29,433 nucleotides of DNA from a virus: the IMG/VR virus record IMGVR_UViG_3300014720_000125, positions 1 to 29,433 of that record. One strand, given 5' to 3'. Below, piece after piece: positions 1 through 6,714 of this stretch. A program made the position numbers and the translations under genes. Position 1 is the stretch's first letter; each line of letters opens with the position of its first letter. The notes below the pieces were generated by a model, which was not told the DNA's origin, searched no databases, and was given only the letters and a program-made list of their open reading frames with translations.

Positions 1-119
1 CCCTGGAAAGCGGAGCTTGGTTTAATACCAATATAATTACAACTATTACTCTCGATGATATATTTGGTGACTTTGCTCAATACTCACGCTTTTCGCTATA
101 CGGATTGAGGTCTGCATAA
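1..119 (+). CDS. C-terminal end of a fibre/adhesin-like protein (type A, partial)
   Basis: The window opens inside a gene whose reading frame (codons starting at base 3) runs to a TAA at 117-119. The 38 visible residues end in RFSLYGLRSA. This closely matches the end of the protein at 3201-3854 (RFSLYGLRGVNA), and the next two genes match the two genes that follow 3201-3854. I therefore infer that this is the first member of a duplicated three-gene set. Its stop overlaps the next start as TAATG, which suggests translational coupling. The N-terminus is outside the window, so whether it carries the GGAWK repeats seen in the 3201 gene cannot be judged. The function is unknown, probably a virion surface or fibre component. 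Confidence 0.75.
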   Translation, partial: LESGAWFNTNIITTITLDDIFGDFAQYSRFSLYGLRSA

Positions 120-586
120 TGGCTACAGCGACTTATATAGCTTTGGCTAATCTAACGTTTACAGGCGATAGCTCAATAACTTTTTCTTCTATCCCTGCGA
201 CCTACCGAGACCTTGTTCTCATAGTTACTGCAACATCAACATCAAGCCAAACCTACTGTCGTGTAAATGGCGATGGCAATAATGGAAACTACTTCAATGT
301 TCAAATGCGTGGAAACTCAAGCGGTGCTCAGTCATCCTCTGACAACCCCTCAATTATTTATGTATTCCATGCTGACGGAGACAACGGCTCTGCCATTATG
401 CACTTTATGGATTACTCAGTAACAGACAAACACAAGACTGTTCTTGTTCGCTCTAATGCCGGAACTGGTGAGGTCGGTGCAATCGCAAGTAGGTGGGCAA
501 ACACAAACGCAATTACCTCTATTGAAATCTTCCCCAACAGCGCAACGATGGATGGGTCAGTTGCCCTTTACGGAATAGTGAGCTAA
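119..586 (+). CDS. Fibre/virion-surface-like protein, type B copy 1
   Basis: A 155-residue protein rich in Ser, Thr, Asn and Gly, with no signal peptide or membrane segment. It has the signature SIPATYRDLVL near residue 24, a central MDYSVTDKHKTVL segment around residue 97, and the C-terminal LYGIVS. The protein at 3847-4329 shares all three landmarks in the same order and is its paralogue. Proteins with a SIPxTYxDL start and an LYGI end recur in the structural regions of marine and freshwater phages. I know of no firm function, and a beta-rich, surface-exposed or receptor-contacting role is inferred. The start overlaps the upstream stop (TAATG), and the next gene begins 2 nt after its stop. 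Confidence 0.8.
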   Translation: MATATYIALANLTFTGDSSITFSSIPATYRDLVLIVTATSTSSQTYCRVNGDGNNGNYFNVQMRGNSSGAQSSSDNPSIIYVFHADGDNGSAIMHFMDYSVTDKHKTVLVRSNAGTGEVGAIASRWANTNAITSIEIFPNSATMDGSVALYGIVS

Positions 587-588
587 TT

Positions 589-1116
589 ATGAGTGCATGG
601 ACAGTAATAGACCACGAGGAAGTTCCCTCAACACAAGCAAGTATTGAATTTACTTCTATCCCCCAGACTTACACAGACTTGATTATTGTTGTGTCAGGTC
701 GCTCAAGCCACAGCGGGTCATTTGCTGACATAAAAGTTGGCCCAAATGGTTCATTCTCAAATTTGACTATTCGTAGATTATTCGGAACTGGCTCATCACC
801 TACTTCAGATAGTCCAACCTCTGAAGCTGCAATCGGTAATGCTGGTGGCTCAACATCAAGCACTTTTTCTAGCACTCAGATTTATATTCCAAATTACACA
901 TCTTCAAATGCAAAATCTATGAGCATTGAAAGTGTTGCTGAAAATAACGCTACATTGGGCTATACAAATATTACGGCGGTTGTGTGGAATCCATCTCCAC
1001 AGGCAGCTATTACAAGCATTACTCTGAGTTGGAACGCAGGTAGTTTCGTTCAATACAGCAGTGCCACGCTCTATGGCATCACCAAAGGCTCAAGCGGCGG
1101 CGTAACGGTAAGCTAA
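589..1116 (+). CDS. Fibre/virion-surface-like protein, type C copy 1
   Basis: A 175-residue Ser/Thr/Gly-rich protein. It carries SIPQTYTDLIIV near residue 24, an IPNYTSSNAKS segment near residue 100 and a C-terminal part ending YSSATLYGITKGSSGGVTVS. The gene at 4332-4856 has the matching landmarks (SIPGTYTDLMIV, IPNYAGSGNK, and the ending GSSGGVTVS), so the two are paralogues. The family is common in structural regions of uncultured aquatic phages and is usually annotated only as hypothetical or tail fibre. The function here is inferred. It follows the type B gene by 2 nt and precedes the glycine-rich gene by 4 nt, so it belongs to the same late transcript. No strong Shine-Dalgarno is visible, so translation probably relies on coupling. 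Confidence 0.8.
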   Translation: MSAWTVIDHEEVPSTQASIEFTSIPQTYTDLIIVVSGRSSHSGSFADIKVGPNGSFSNLTIRRLFGTGSSPTSDSPTSEAAIGNAGGSTSSTFSSTQIYIPNYTSSNAKSMSIESVAENNATLGYTNITAVVWNPSPQAAITSITLSWNAGSFVQYSSATLYGITKGSSGGVTVS

Positions 1117-1120
1117 GATC

Positions 1121-2098
1121 ATGACGACTAAATCTCTATTGCACTCAAGCCTTGAAGACAACCAGTACTACACGTCCATGTTGGCCGGGAATGCGGCGTA
1201 TGCGCCGCTTGAGATTCAGTATTTAGTCATCGGGGGTGGTGGTGGTGGTGGCTCAAATGTCGGTTCTGGGGCAGGTGCAGGGGGAATTTTTTATGCAACT
1301 AACCAATCTTTCACTATTGCCACCAATTACACAGTAACAGTCGGTGGTGGTGGTGCGGGAGGCGTATCTTCAGCAGATGGTAATCCCGGCATAGATTCAA
1401 GTTTTGGATCTCTCGCTGTTGGTTTAGGTGGCGGTAAGGGAGTCTCTTACGCAGTTCCCGGCAAAACAGGTGGCTCTGGGGGGTCAGGAGGTGGTGGCTC
1501 ATCTTCCAACGGTAGCCCGACAACTACTGGAGGAACATCAACGCAAAGTTCGACAGGTGGAACAGGTTACGGAAACAATGGTGGAACTGGTAGAGGTAAC
1601 GGCACCGCCAGCCCGGCGGGAAATGTTCCCGGCGGAGGTGGCGGAGCAGGAGCTGCTGGCACAAATAGAGCATCCGGAGATACCACTGGTGGGCCGGGCG
1701 GGGCTGGGACTAGCGACTTCAGCTCAATAGGTTCAATCACTTCATCTGGAGACAATGTTGCTGGAACTCGCTATTTTGCTGGTGGAGGCGGTGGCCCATC
1801 TAACGCAAGCACAACAGCATCACCCGGAGGGTCAGGGGGTGGGGGTGCTGGAGCAACTGTAGTAGGCGATACACCGACAAATGGAACTTCTGGAACTGGA
1901 AATACAGGAGGTGGAGGAGGAGGAGCGGTCAGCAGTGGCACTGGAGGAAGCGGAGGTTCGGGAATCGTCATTCTGAAGTATCCTAGTTCTTTTACTATCT
2001 CTGTCGGTGCTGGTTTGACTTCTACGACCTATACAGATGCAGGTTTCAAATACACTAAGTTCACCGCTGGCACAGGCAACATAAGTTGGGCAGCATAA
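1121..2098 (+). CDS. Glycine-rich adhesin-like structural protein
   Basis: A 325-residue protein. After about 30 ordinary residues it has the stretch QYLVIGGGGGG, then roughly 230 residues dominated by Gly, Ser, Thr and Asn with many GGGG and GGSGG runs. It closes with a compact segment, GIVILKYP followed by about 40 residues ending NISWAA. The pattern YLVIGGGGGG...GIVILKYP is typical of phage and bacterial glycine-rich domain proteins. In some tail-tip adhesins such runs form polyglycine II sandwiches, but that fold is an inference here. The coding DNA contains short GGT/GGA triplet runs (for example near 1232-1250), as expected from the composition. The stop overlaps the next start (TAATG). 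The protein is probably a fibre or adhesin exposed on the virion. Confidence 0.8.
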   Translation: MTTKSLLHSSLEDNQYYTSMLAGNAAYAPLEIQYLVIGGGGGGGSNVGSGAGAGGIFYATNQSFTIATNYTVTVGGGGAGGVSSADGNPGIDSSFGSLAVGLGGGKGVSYAVPGKTGGSGGSGGGGSSSNGSPTTTGGTSTQSSTGGTGYGNNGGTGRGNGTASPAGNVPGGGGGAGAAGTNRASGDTTGGPGGAGTSDFSSIGSITSSGDNVAGTRYFAGGGGGPSNASTTASPGGSGGGGAGATVVGDTPTNGTSGTGNTGGGGGGAVSSGTGGSGGSGIVILKYPSSFTISVGAGLTSTTYTDAGFKYTKFTAGTGNISWAA

Positions 2099-2487
2099 TG
2101 GCACACTACGCACTGTTAGATGAAAACAATGTTGTCACAAATGTCATCACAGGTGTCGATGAAAACATAACTCAAATTGATTTAGATGGCAGAATTGTGG
2201 GTGGAAGCTCTGAGGCATGGGAGCAGTTCTATGCAACAAGACCTTGGCTAAATGCAGCAAGTTGCAAGCGAACTTCCTACAACGGCAACATCCGCAAGAA
2301 CTTCGCAGGTATCGGTTATATCTATGACGAGGCTCGCGATGCCTTTATCCCTCCAAAGCCCTACCCAAGCTGGATTCTCGATGAGGACACCTGCCGATGG
2401 GAAGCACCAATCCCTTATCCCAATGACGGGCTGGGTTATTTTTGGGATGAAGAAGTTGGTGATTGGGCTCCGATCGTCTTCGAATGA
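2098..2487 (+). CDS. Conserved small phage structural-region protein (MAHYALLDENN type)
   Basis: A 129-residue protein starting MAHYALLDENNVVTNVITG. I place the start at the ATG of the TAATG overlap with the glycine-rich gene. An in-frame TTG 12 nt upstream is less convincing. The middle has SYNGNIRKNFAGIGYIYD and the second half is rich in Trp, Pro and acidic residues (PYPSWILDEDTCRWEAPIPYP). Proteins of this build are widespread in cyanophages, pelagiphages and other aquatic phages, usually close to fibre genes, and I know of no proven function. Some annotators call them tail fibre or fibre-assembly proteins. It ends just upstream of a candidate -10 motif at 2488-2493. Confidence 0.78.
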   Translation: MAHYALLDENNVVTNVITGVDENITQIDLDGRIVGGSSEAWEQFYATRPWLNAASCKRTSYNGNIRKNFAGIGYIYDEARDAFIPPKPYPSWILDEDTCRWEAPIPYPNDGLGYFWDEEVGDWAPIVFE

Positions 2488-2493
2488 TAGAAT
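2488..2493 (+). promoter_or_regulatory. Candidate -10 element TAGAAT before the 2519 gene
   Basis: TAGAAT, followed by AGA, lies right after the stop of the 2098 gene. The same TAGAATAGA string occurs at 4862-4870, and a one-base variant (TACAATAGA) at 19455-19463, each time just upstream of a gene. Transcription starting about 7 nt downstream would leave a short leader containing TAAGGA (2508-2513) before the ATG at 2519. No good -35 hexamer is visible, so the call rests on the repeated motif and its position. Confidence 0.35.
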
Positions 2494-2518
2494 AGATCCA
2501 AAACAAGTAAGGAAAAAC

Positions 2519-2770
2519 ATGTCAGACAGACCTACTAAGCTAGTCGTGGACTGCTCGCTACCAGAGGGGCACCCAGACAAGGTACAGATCATTCCTCTTA
2601 CAGACGAAGAGATCGCTGAGCGCGAGGCCCAGGCTGCCCAGGCTGCTGCTGAAGAGCTTGCTCGTCAAGAGGCTGCTGCTGCTAAAGAGGCACTAAAGGC
2701 ATCCGCTAAGGCAAAGCTTATTGCTGGCGAGCCACTAACCGCCGAAGAAGCAGACGTTCTAGTTCTCTAG
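2519..2770 (+). CDS. Small Ala/Glu-rich helical protein
   Basis: An 83-residue protein. I chose the ATG at 2519 because TAAGGA sits 5 nt upstream; the frame stays open further upstream, but there it runs through the previous gene. The N-terminus (DRPTKLVVDCSLPEGHPDKVQ) is followed by a long helix full of Ala, Glu and Lys (residues about 30-66). The C-terminal hook EPLTAEEADVLVL resembles the "LT.EE...L" ending of many small phage proteins in fibre regions. It is likely a coiled-coil accessory or structural protein, and its function is unknown. It sits between the MAHYALL-type gene and a fibre-like gene. Confidence 0.65.
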   Translation: MSDRPTKLVVDCSLPEGHPDKVQIIPLTDEEIAEREAQAAQAAAEELARQEAAAAKEALKASAKAKLIAGEPLTAEEADVLVL

Positions 2771-2789
2771 TTTTTGACAGGAGTCAATA

Positions 2790-3188
2790 ATGGCAATTAA
2801 TTTCCCAGATTCACCCACGCTCAACCAGCAGTTTACAGCAGCTGGTCGTACTTGGGAGTGGGATGGTTCTACGTGGATCAACGTCGGAACCGATATCGTC
2901 GTTGCCGATATCACGGACTTGACAGCCACGGCTACGGAAATCAATTACACCGATGGTGTGACTTCTGCAATCCAGACCCAGCTCAACGGCAAAGCTGCAA
3001 CTAGCCACACTCACATTATCGGAGATGTTACTAGCTTGCAGACTTCGCTTGACGGCAAGGTCGATGAAGTCAACGGCGCTGTGACCACAGCATCCACAAG
3101 CGCAACCGTTGTGCGAAACATAACACTCTCAACCGGCGACCCAACTGGCGGAGCAGACGGCGACGTTTGGCTTAAGTACACCGCCTAG
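2790..3188 (+). CDS. Short tail-fibre-like protein
   Basis: A 132-residue protein preceded by a good ribosome site (ACAGGAGT, about 6-8 nt before the ATG). The N-terminus INFPDSPTLNQQFTAAGRTW with WDGSTW is a motif I recognise from many phage fibre-type proteins. The middle, with LTATATEINYTDG and QTQLNGKAATSHTH, resembles the repeating shaft segments of tail fibres. The C-terminus (STGDPTGGADGDVWLKY) is a common end segment of short phage structural proteins. It is too short to be a full fibre and could be an adaptor or a small trimeric shaft. It lies between the small helical protein and the second A-B-C set. Confidence 0.72.
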   Translation: MAINFPDSPTLNQQFTAAGRTWEWDGSTWINVGTDIVVADITDLTATATEINYTDGVTSAIQTQLNGKAATSHTHIIGDVTSLQTSLDGKVDEVNGAVTTASTSATVVRNITLSTGDPTGGADGDVWLKYTA

Positions 3189-3200
3189 TTAGGAGAATAA

Positions 3201-3854
3201 ATGCCTGGGCACGTTAGAATAGGCGGTGCTTGGAAGACCGTAGGTTCTCCAAGCGTTAGAGTTGGTGGTAGCTGGAAGTCAGTAAGCGCTGGCTTTACTA
3301 GAGTCGGTGGCGCTTGGAAGCAGTGGTATACATCTGTTGTACCTGGCAACTTTGAGCTTATAGAAACCCAGACTATGGGCGGAAGCCAATCTTCACTTAC
3401 TTTTTCTAATATCAATTCCACCTACGGCACAACCTATCAACACCTACAAATTAGGTACACTGCTAGAAGTTCTAGGGCAAGCGCCGACCCAATGATTATT
3501 CAACTAAATGGAACGACCCAAACCAAAAGCGTTCATATGTATGGCGATGGTTCAAATGCAAATGATGGTAATGGTGGAGCTAGTTATGCAATTCTTTTTG
3601 CTATTGCCGGTGCAAATTTACCAAGCCAAGCATTCGGTGCTGGAATTATTGAAATCGTAGATCCATTTGAAACTACAAAATTTAAAACAATTCGCAGCTT
3701 TTCTAGCGCACCAACTGAGGCAGTCAGCATGGATACCGCTTTCTGGTCCACCACCTCGGCCGTAAACACAATACAATTGTCTACATTTAGTGGAACTAAT
3801 TTTGCTAATGGCTCTAGATTCTCACTTTACGGACTGAGGGGTGTAAATGCCTAG
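3201..3854 (+). CDS. Fibre/virion-surface-like protein, type A copy 2, with GGAWK repeats
   Basis: A 217-residue protein with a strong ribosome site (TTAGGAG) before the ATG. The first 45 residues contain three evenly spaced copies of the pattern [VT]R[IV]GG[AS]WK, 14 residues apart. Such repeats occur at the tips or N-termini of several phage fibre proteins. The remaining part is Ser/Thr/Asn-rich and probably beta-structured, ending GSRFSLYGLRGVNA. This ending matches that of the partial gene at 1-119. The last 8 nt overlap the start of the next gene. A structural or receptor-contacting role is inferred from composition and context. Confidence 0.78.
   Translation: MPGHVRIGGAWKTVGSPSVRVGGSWKSVSAGFTRVGGAWKQWYTSVVPGNFELIETQTMGGSQSSLTFSNINSTYGTTYQHLQIRYTARSSRASADPMIIQLNGTTQTKSVHMYGDGSNANDGNGGASYAILFAIAGANLPSQAFGAGIIEIVDPFETTKFKTIRSFSSAPTEAVSMDTAFWSTTSAVNTIQLSTFSGTNFANGSRFSLYGLRGVNA
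3213..3338 (+). repeat. Three tandem 42-bp repeats encoding [VT]R[IV]GG[AS]WK
   Basis: Units begin at 3213, 3255 and 3297. Each starts with an 8-residue core (VRIGGAWK, VRVGGSWK, TRVGGAWK) followed by 6 variable residues. The spacing is exactly 42 nt, while the DNA has drifted at many third positions. This is therefore a protein-level repeat and not a recent slippage product. Confidence 0.85.
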
Positions 3855-4329
3855 TGCAACATACACCGCATTAGCTAGCCATACGCTTAGTTCGACGGCC
3901 TCTACGGTGACTTTTGGCTCTATTCCAAATACCTATAGAGACTTAGTGGCAGTAATTAATATTCGAGGACTTACTGGCTCTCCCACTGCCAGAGGGGGGT
4001 ACATGCTTCTAAATGGTAGTGCATTATCGACTGTGTATGTGTCTTCTAGCGGTGGGAACAGTAATAGCGGAACAGATGGTTCGGACGGGATTGTTCCATT
4101 TGCAAATGGTCACGGTGTTTTTATTGTAAACATAATGGATTATTCTGCAACCGATAAGCATAAGACCGTTCTAACAAGAGCAAGTTCTCCGGCGGTTTCT
4201 TCTTGGTTTATTGGAAGTAGGTATGCTTCAACAAATGCCGTAACTTCCATAACTTTTTATGGACCAGATAATGGCTCAGACCAATTTGCGGTTGGCAGTA
4301 CTTTTACCCTCTATGGGATAGCGAGTTAA
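3847..4329 (+). CDS. Fibre/virion-surface-like protein, type B copy 2
   Basis: A 160-residue paralogue of the protein at 119-586. Both have ATY.ALA at the N-terminus, SIPxTYRDLV near residue 26, MDYSxTDKHKTVL in the middle, SRYASTNA/SRWANTNA after it, and the LYGI[AV]S end. The DNA has diverged strongly at third positions, so the duplication is old or the two copies were acquired separately. It starts 8 nt inside the end of the type A gene and ends 2 nt before the type C gene, the same arrangement as at 119-589. Function unknown. A beta-rich surface protein is inferred. Confidence 0.8.
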   Translation: MPSATYTALASHTLSSTASTVTFGSIPNTYRDLVAVINIRGLTGSPTARGGYMLLNGSALSTVYVSSSGGNSNSGTDGSDGIVPFANGHGVFIVNIMDYSATDKHKTVLTRASSPAVSSWFIGSRYASTNAVTSITFYGPDNGSDQFAVGSTFTLYGIAS

Positions 4330-4331
4330 CT

Positions 4332-4856
4332 ATGAGCGCCTTAACTGTTATTAGTCACACCGAACTTGCTTCAGCTTCTCAAATTCAATTAAATTCAATT
4401 CCAGGAACTTATACAGATTTAATGATAGTTGCATCTTTAAGACTTCCGACCGAAAATCCTTTTATTGGATTTAGATTAAATGGAATTTCTTCTGGAATAA
4501 CATTTTTAGCAATAGCCGGAGATGATGGTGGTGGCGGTCTTGGCGGATTTACCCGCACCGATGATTACATCGGCTCAATTATGCATGCTAATGCAACCCC
4601 AAATGCTTTTGGAACATTAACTGCTCGCATACCAAATTATGCTGGTTCTGGAAATAAGGTAGTTTCTTATGAACTATTTGGCGCAACTGCAAATACAACC
4701 TGTTTTACACAAGCTGGAGGAATAATGTACTCTACGTCTTCCCCAATAACATCAATTACAATTTACAACTGGGCTTCTAGCAATCTATCTCAGTACTCAT
4801 CAATTACTCTTTACGGAGTAACGGCCGGCTCCTCAGGCGGGGTCACGGTTAGCTAA
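4332..4856 (+). CDS. Fibre/virion-surface-like protein, type C copy 2
   Basis: A 174-residue paralogue of the protein at 589-1116. The shared landmarks are MSA.TVI.H at the start, SIPxTYTDL near residue 23, IPNY in the middle, and a C-terminal part with ITSITI/ITSITL, QYSS, TLYG and GSSGGVTVS. The middle differs (a Gly-rich loop DDGGGGLGGF around residue 62), so the copies may contact different partners. It is the last gene of the fibre-like block. The next gene begins the neck module and may have its own promoter at 4862-4867. Confidence 0.8.
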   Translation: MSALTVISHTELASASQIQLNSIPGTYTDLMIVASLRLPTENPFIGFRLNGISSGITFLAIAGDDGGGGLGGFTRTDDYIGSIMHANATPNAFGTLTARIPNYAGSGNKVVSYELFGATANTTCFTQAGGIMYSTSSPITSITIYNWASSNLSQYSSITLYGVTAGSSGGVTVS

Positions 4857-4861
4857 TAAGG

Positions 4862-4867
4862 TAGAAT
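4862..4867 (+). promoter_or_regulatory. Candidate -10 element TAGAAT, possible leaderless start
   Basis: TAGAAT is followed by exactly 6 nt (AGACTC) and then the ATG at 4874. With a normal -10 to start-site distance, transcription would begin at or very near the A of the ATG, giving a leaderless mRNA. Such mRNAs are common in Actinobacteria. A weak TAAGG lies 12-13 nt before the ATG, too far for an ideal ribosome site. No clear -35 is visible. The motif is shared with 2488 and 19455. Confidence 0.4.
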
Positions 4868-4873
4868 AGACTC

Positions 4874-5260
4874 ATGCCAGTCACTCCAGACGTAACGCCC
4901 CCAGACTACTCGACAGCTGTTGGGCAAGTTCGATTATTGATCCCAGATACAGAGCAACTTGGAGATACTCCAACCTATATCTTTAGCGATCCACAGATAT
5001 CTGCCTTTCTTGCGATGTATAGCAACAGCATTAAGAGGGCTGCCGCTCAAGCAAAGCTTGTTCTTGCTACAAGCGAAGCACTGATTAACAAAGTAATCAG
5101 GACCTATGACTTTCAAACAGATGGCGCTAAACTTGGCGCTGAACTTCGTGCCCAGGCGCAGGCACTTCAGGCGGAAGCCGATCGTGATGAACTTGATGAA
5201 TCAAGCGACACCTTCATAGTAACTGCACCTACCACGAAGTGGACCAATACTTGGCTTTAA
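4874..5260 (+). CDS. Head-tail connector / adaptor protein
   Basis: A 128-residue protein starting PVTPDVTPPDYSTAVGQVRLLIPDTE, with FSDPQISAFL near residue 37, a long helical segment (RAAAQAKLVLATSEALINKVI) and TDGAKLGAELRAQAQALQAEAD. The order "short N-terminus, GQVRLLIPDT, D..I..FL, Ala-rich helices, tDGAKLG..L" is typical of the head-tail adaptors of actinophages, the gp6/gp15-like connector family that forms the ring below the portal. It is followed directly by a stopper-like gene, an HK97-gp10-like gene and a tail terminator. That is the normal neck gene order and supports the call. Its 3' end overlaps the next gene by 22 nt. Confidence 0.7.
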   Translation: MPVTPDVTPPDYSTAVGQVRLLIPDTEQLGDTPTYIFSDPQISAFLAMYSNSIKRAAAQAKLVLATSEALINKVIRTYDFQTDGAKLGAELRAQAQALQAEADRDELDESSDTFIVTAPTTKWTNTWL

Positions 5261-5739
5261 ACTCTCGATCTGCCATTGATCCGAGATGGTATACCCATAA
5301 TCGGTCGATTGAGCAATCCCTAGAGCTTTGTAGCGTAGAAATATATAACCCCGCAAGTGCTAGCAGTACTTACGATGCTGCGACAAATACCTGGAGCGAT
5401 AACTCTGTAATTCTTTGGCAGGGCAAGGCAAGAATTCAACCTCGTTCCTCGACCGTGCGACTGGGCACAACGGGGAATGTATATACAGCGATCGACCCCG
5501 GTGCCAGCCAAATAATGGAAGTTCATATTGGGCTAAAGGAAAATCAACTAGCGGGGTCTAATGGCGATATGCCAGATTTGCGCCCGGGCCACAGAATGCT
5601 CATTACGGCCTCCCCTATTGACCCTGCTCTTTTAAACTTTGAGTTTGTTGTGCGTTCGGTACTAAACAGCTCTAACCCCTGGCACAGACTACTGCTATGT
5701 GAAGTAAATCAAGAATTGAATCCGAATAACAATGGCTAA
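5239..5739 (+). CDS. Head closure / stopper-like neck protein
   Basis: A 166-residue protein with a GTG start at 5239, 22 nt inside the adaptor gene. A TTG at 5251 is an alternative, and neither has a clear ribosome site. Key parts are RSIEQSLELCSVEIYNP near the N-terminus, ILWQGKARIQPR at about residue 58, and RPGHRMLITASPID at about 115. This "E...C.V......W.G.aRi.p" layout resembles the head-to-tail stopper proteins of actinophages, which close the DNA exit channel under the adaptor. The identification rests on this pattern and on the position between adaptor and gp10-like genes. It ends by overlapping the next start by 8 nt. Confidence 0.6.
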   Translation: MDQYLALNSRSAIDPRWYTHNRSIEQSLELCSVEIYNPASASSTYDAATNTWSDNSVILWQGKARIQPRSSTVRLGTTGNVYTAIDPGASQIMEVHIGLKENQLAGSNGDMPDLRPGHRMLITASPIDPALLNFEFVVRSVLNSSNPWHRLLLCEVNQELNPNNNG

Positions 5740-6262
5740 ACTTACATACAATATCAGCCTAAAGGGCTTGAATTTTCCTGCGCCAGGACAGAAGAAAAGA
5801 TTTCCGCATTTAGAAAAAATAGAACAAGACCTTCGTTCATCTTTGGGCATTGGACTACAGGCTGGCGAAGAGGCAATGAAGGATCGAATTCTTAATAGCC
5901 CGCCAACTGGTTCTCGCGTAGACGATGGTCGCCGCGTGGATACCTGGACTATGTATGACAGCATTGGAAGAAGCCAAGTTCGCGCAGAAAAAGTGCGGGA
6001 CAGAAGGCGGCGCAGGCCGGCAAAGTTTAGTTTTGGTTTTCCAGCTGATGAAAATGGTAACATAGCAGATGCTCCCGCAACCCCAACTAGCGGCCCAAGC
6101 GAAAACCCAAGATGGCGACAAGACCCAAATTACTTTGTAATGCAGGAATATGGAGATGAGTTATTTGACGTATCTTATCCGGGTATGTTCGCACAAGAAG
6201 AGGGTCAAAGAGCATTTATTTCCACTTTTGAAAATGAGATGAAAAGAAAGGGTTATAAATAA
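5732..6262 (+). CDS. HK97 gp10-like neck/tail-completion protein
   Basis: A 176-residue basic protein. An N-terminal helix (HLEKIEQDLRSSLGIGLQAGEEAMKDRIL, residues 26-54) leads to a region with PPTGSRVDDGRRVDTWTMYDSIG, an Arg-rich patch (RDRRRRRPAKF) and a C-terminal part (YFVMQEYGDELFDVSYPGMFAQ...). In gp10-family proteins an N-terminal helix, a "P..TG.L..S" loop and a "y...qE.Gt" segment occur in the same order. Here the matching pieces are TGSRVDD and YFVMQEYGD. It lies between the stopper and the tail terminator, as expected. It overlaps both neighbours (8 nt upstream, 1 nt downstream). Confidence 0.55.
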   Translation: MAKLTYNISLKGLNFPAPGQKKRFPHLEKIEQDLRSSLGIGLQAGEEAMKDRILNSPPTGSRVDDGRRVDTWTMYDSIGRSQVRAEKVRDRRRRRPAKFSFGFPADENGNIADAPATPTSGPSENPRWRQDPNYFVMQEYGDELFDVSYPGMFAQEEGQRAFISTFENEMKRKGYK

Positions 6263-6693
6263 TGAGCCTTTCGTTATTGCCAGTACAAGATCAAATCGTA
6301 ACTAAACTACAAGAGCTGCCTCAGTCGGTTTATGAAAATGGCGTTCCAGATGATGCGCAGCTAGAATACCAAAACGGCATTATGCTTCCGTTTATTGTGC
6401 CCTTCTTTGGTGGATTTGCGAGATCAAGCGATGGCAGGGGAATAGTATCTTCAAGAATGGATCTTGGAGAAAGCTATTGTATTGTTCAATGCGTTGGCCC
6501 AACTGAGCGATCATCGAGGCAGGTAGCCGATGCGGTTAGAGACAAGTTAACTGGATTTAAGCCAACTGATGCTGGGGAGCTAAGGCCAATAACAAACAGC
6601 AGAATTGTGTTGCCAGACTTCACTTCAAGACCCGCAAAGTATGTTGCTGAAGTTACTTTTAGGTATTCGGTAAACACAAATGTGGTATCATAA
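6262..6693 (+). CDS. Tail terminator-like protein
   Basis: A 143-residue protein whose ATG overlaps the preceding stop as TAATG. It starts with a helix (LLPVQDQIVTKLQEL). Next come a beta-rich middle with IMLPFIVPFFGG and SYCIVQCVGPTERSSRQVADAVRDKLTGF, and a final strand AKYVAEVTFRYSVNT. An "i...v...L...tdag" helix packed on a small sheet and a length near 140 match the tail terminators (lambda gpU-like) that cap the tail tube before head joining. Sequence similarity in this family is weak, so position just upstream of the major tail protein is the main support. Confidence 0.55.
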   Translation: MSLSLLPVQDQIVTKLQELPQSVYENGVPDDAQLEYQNGIMLPFIVPFFGGFARSSDGRGIVSSRMDLGESYCIVQCVGPTERSSRQVADAVRDKLTGFKPTDAGELRPITNSRIVLPDFTSRPAKYVAEVTFRYSVNTNVVS

Positions 6694-6714
6694 TAAAGAT
6701 TAGGAAGGACTTTT

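Noticed and set aside
1314-2113. Long minus-strand and alternate-frame open stretches over the glycine-rich gene (Pro- or Ser-rich).
   Set aside because: They are mirror images of the GGN-rich codons and lack starts with ribosome sites.
3213-3338. Evenly spaced repeats considered as a CRISPR array.
   Set aside because: They are three protein-coding 42-bp units in frame, with no conserved DNA repeat and unique-spacer structure. No CRISPR array is seen anywhere in the window.
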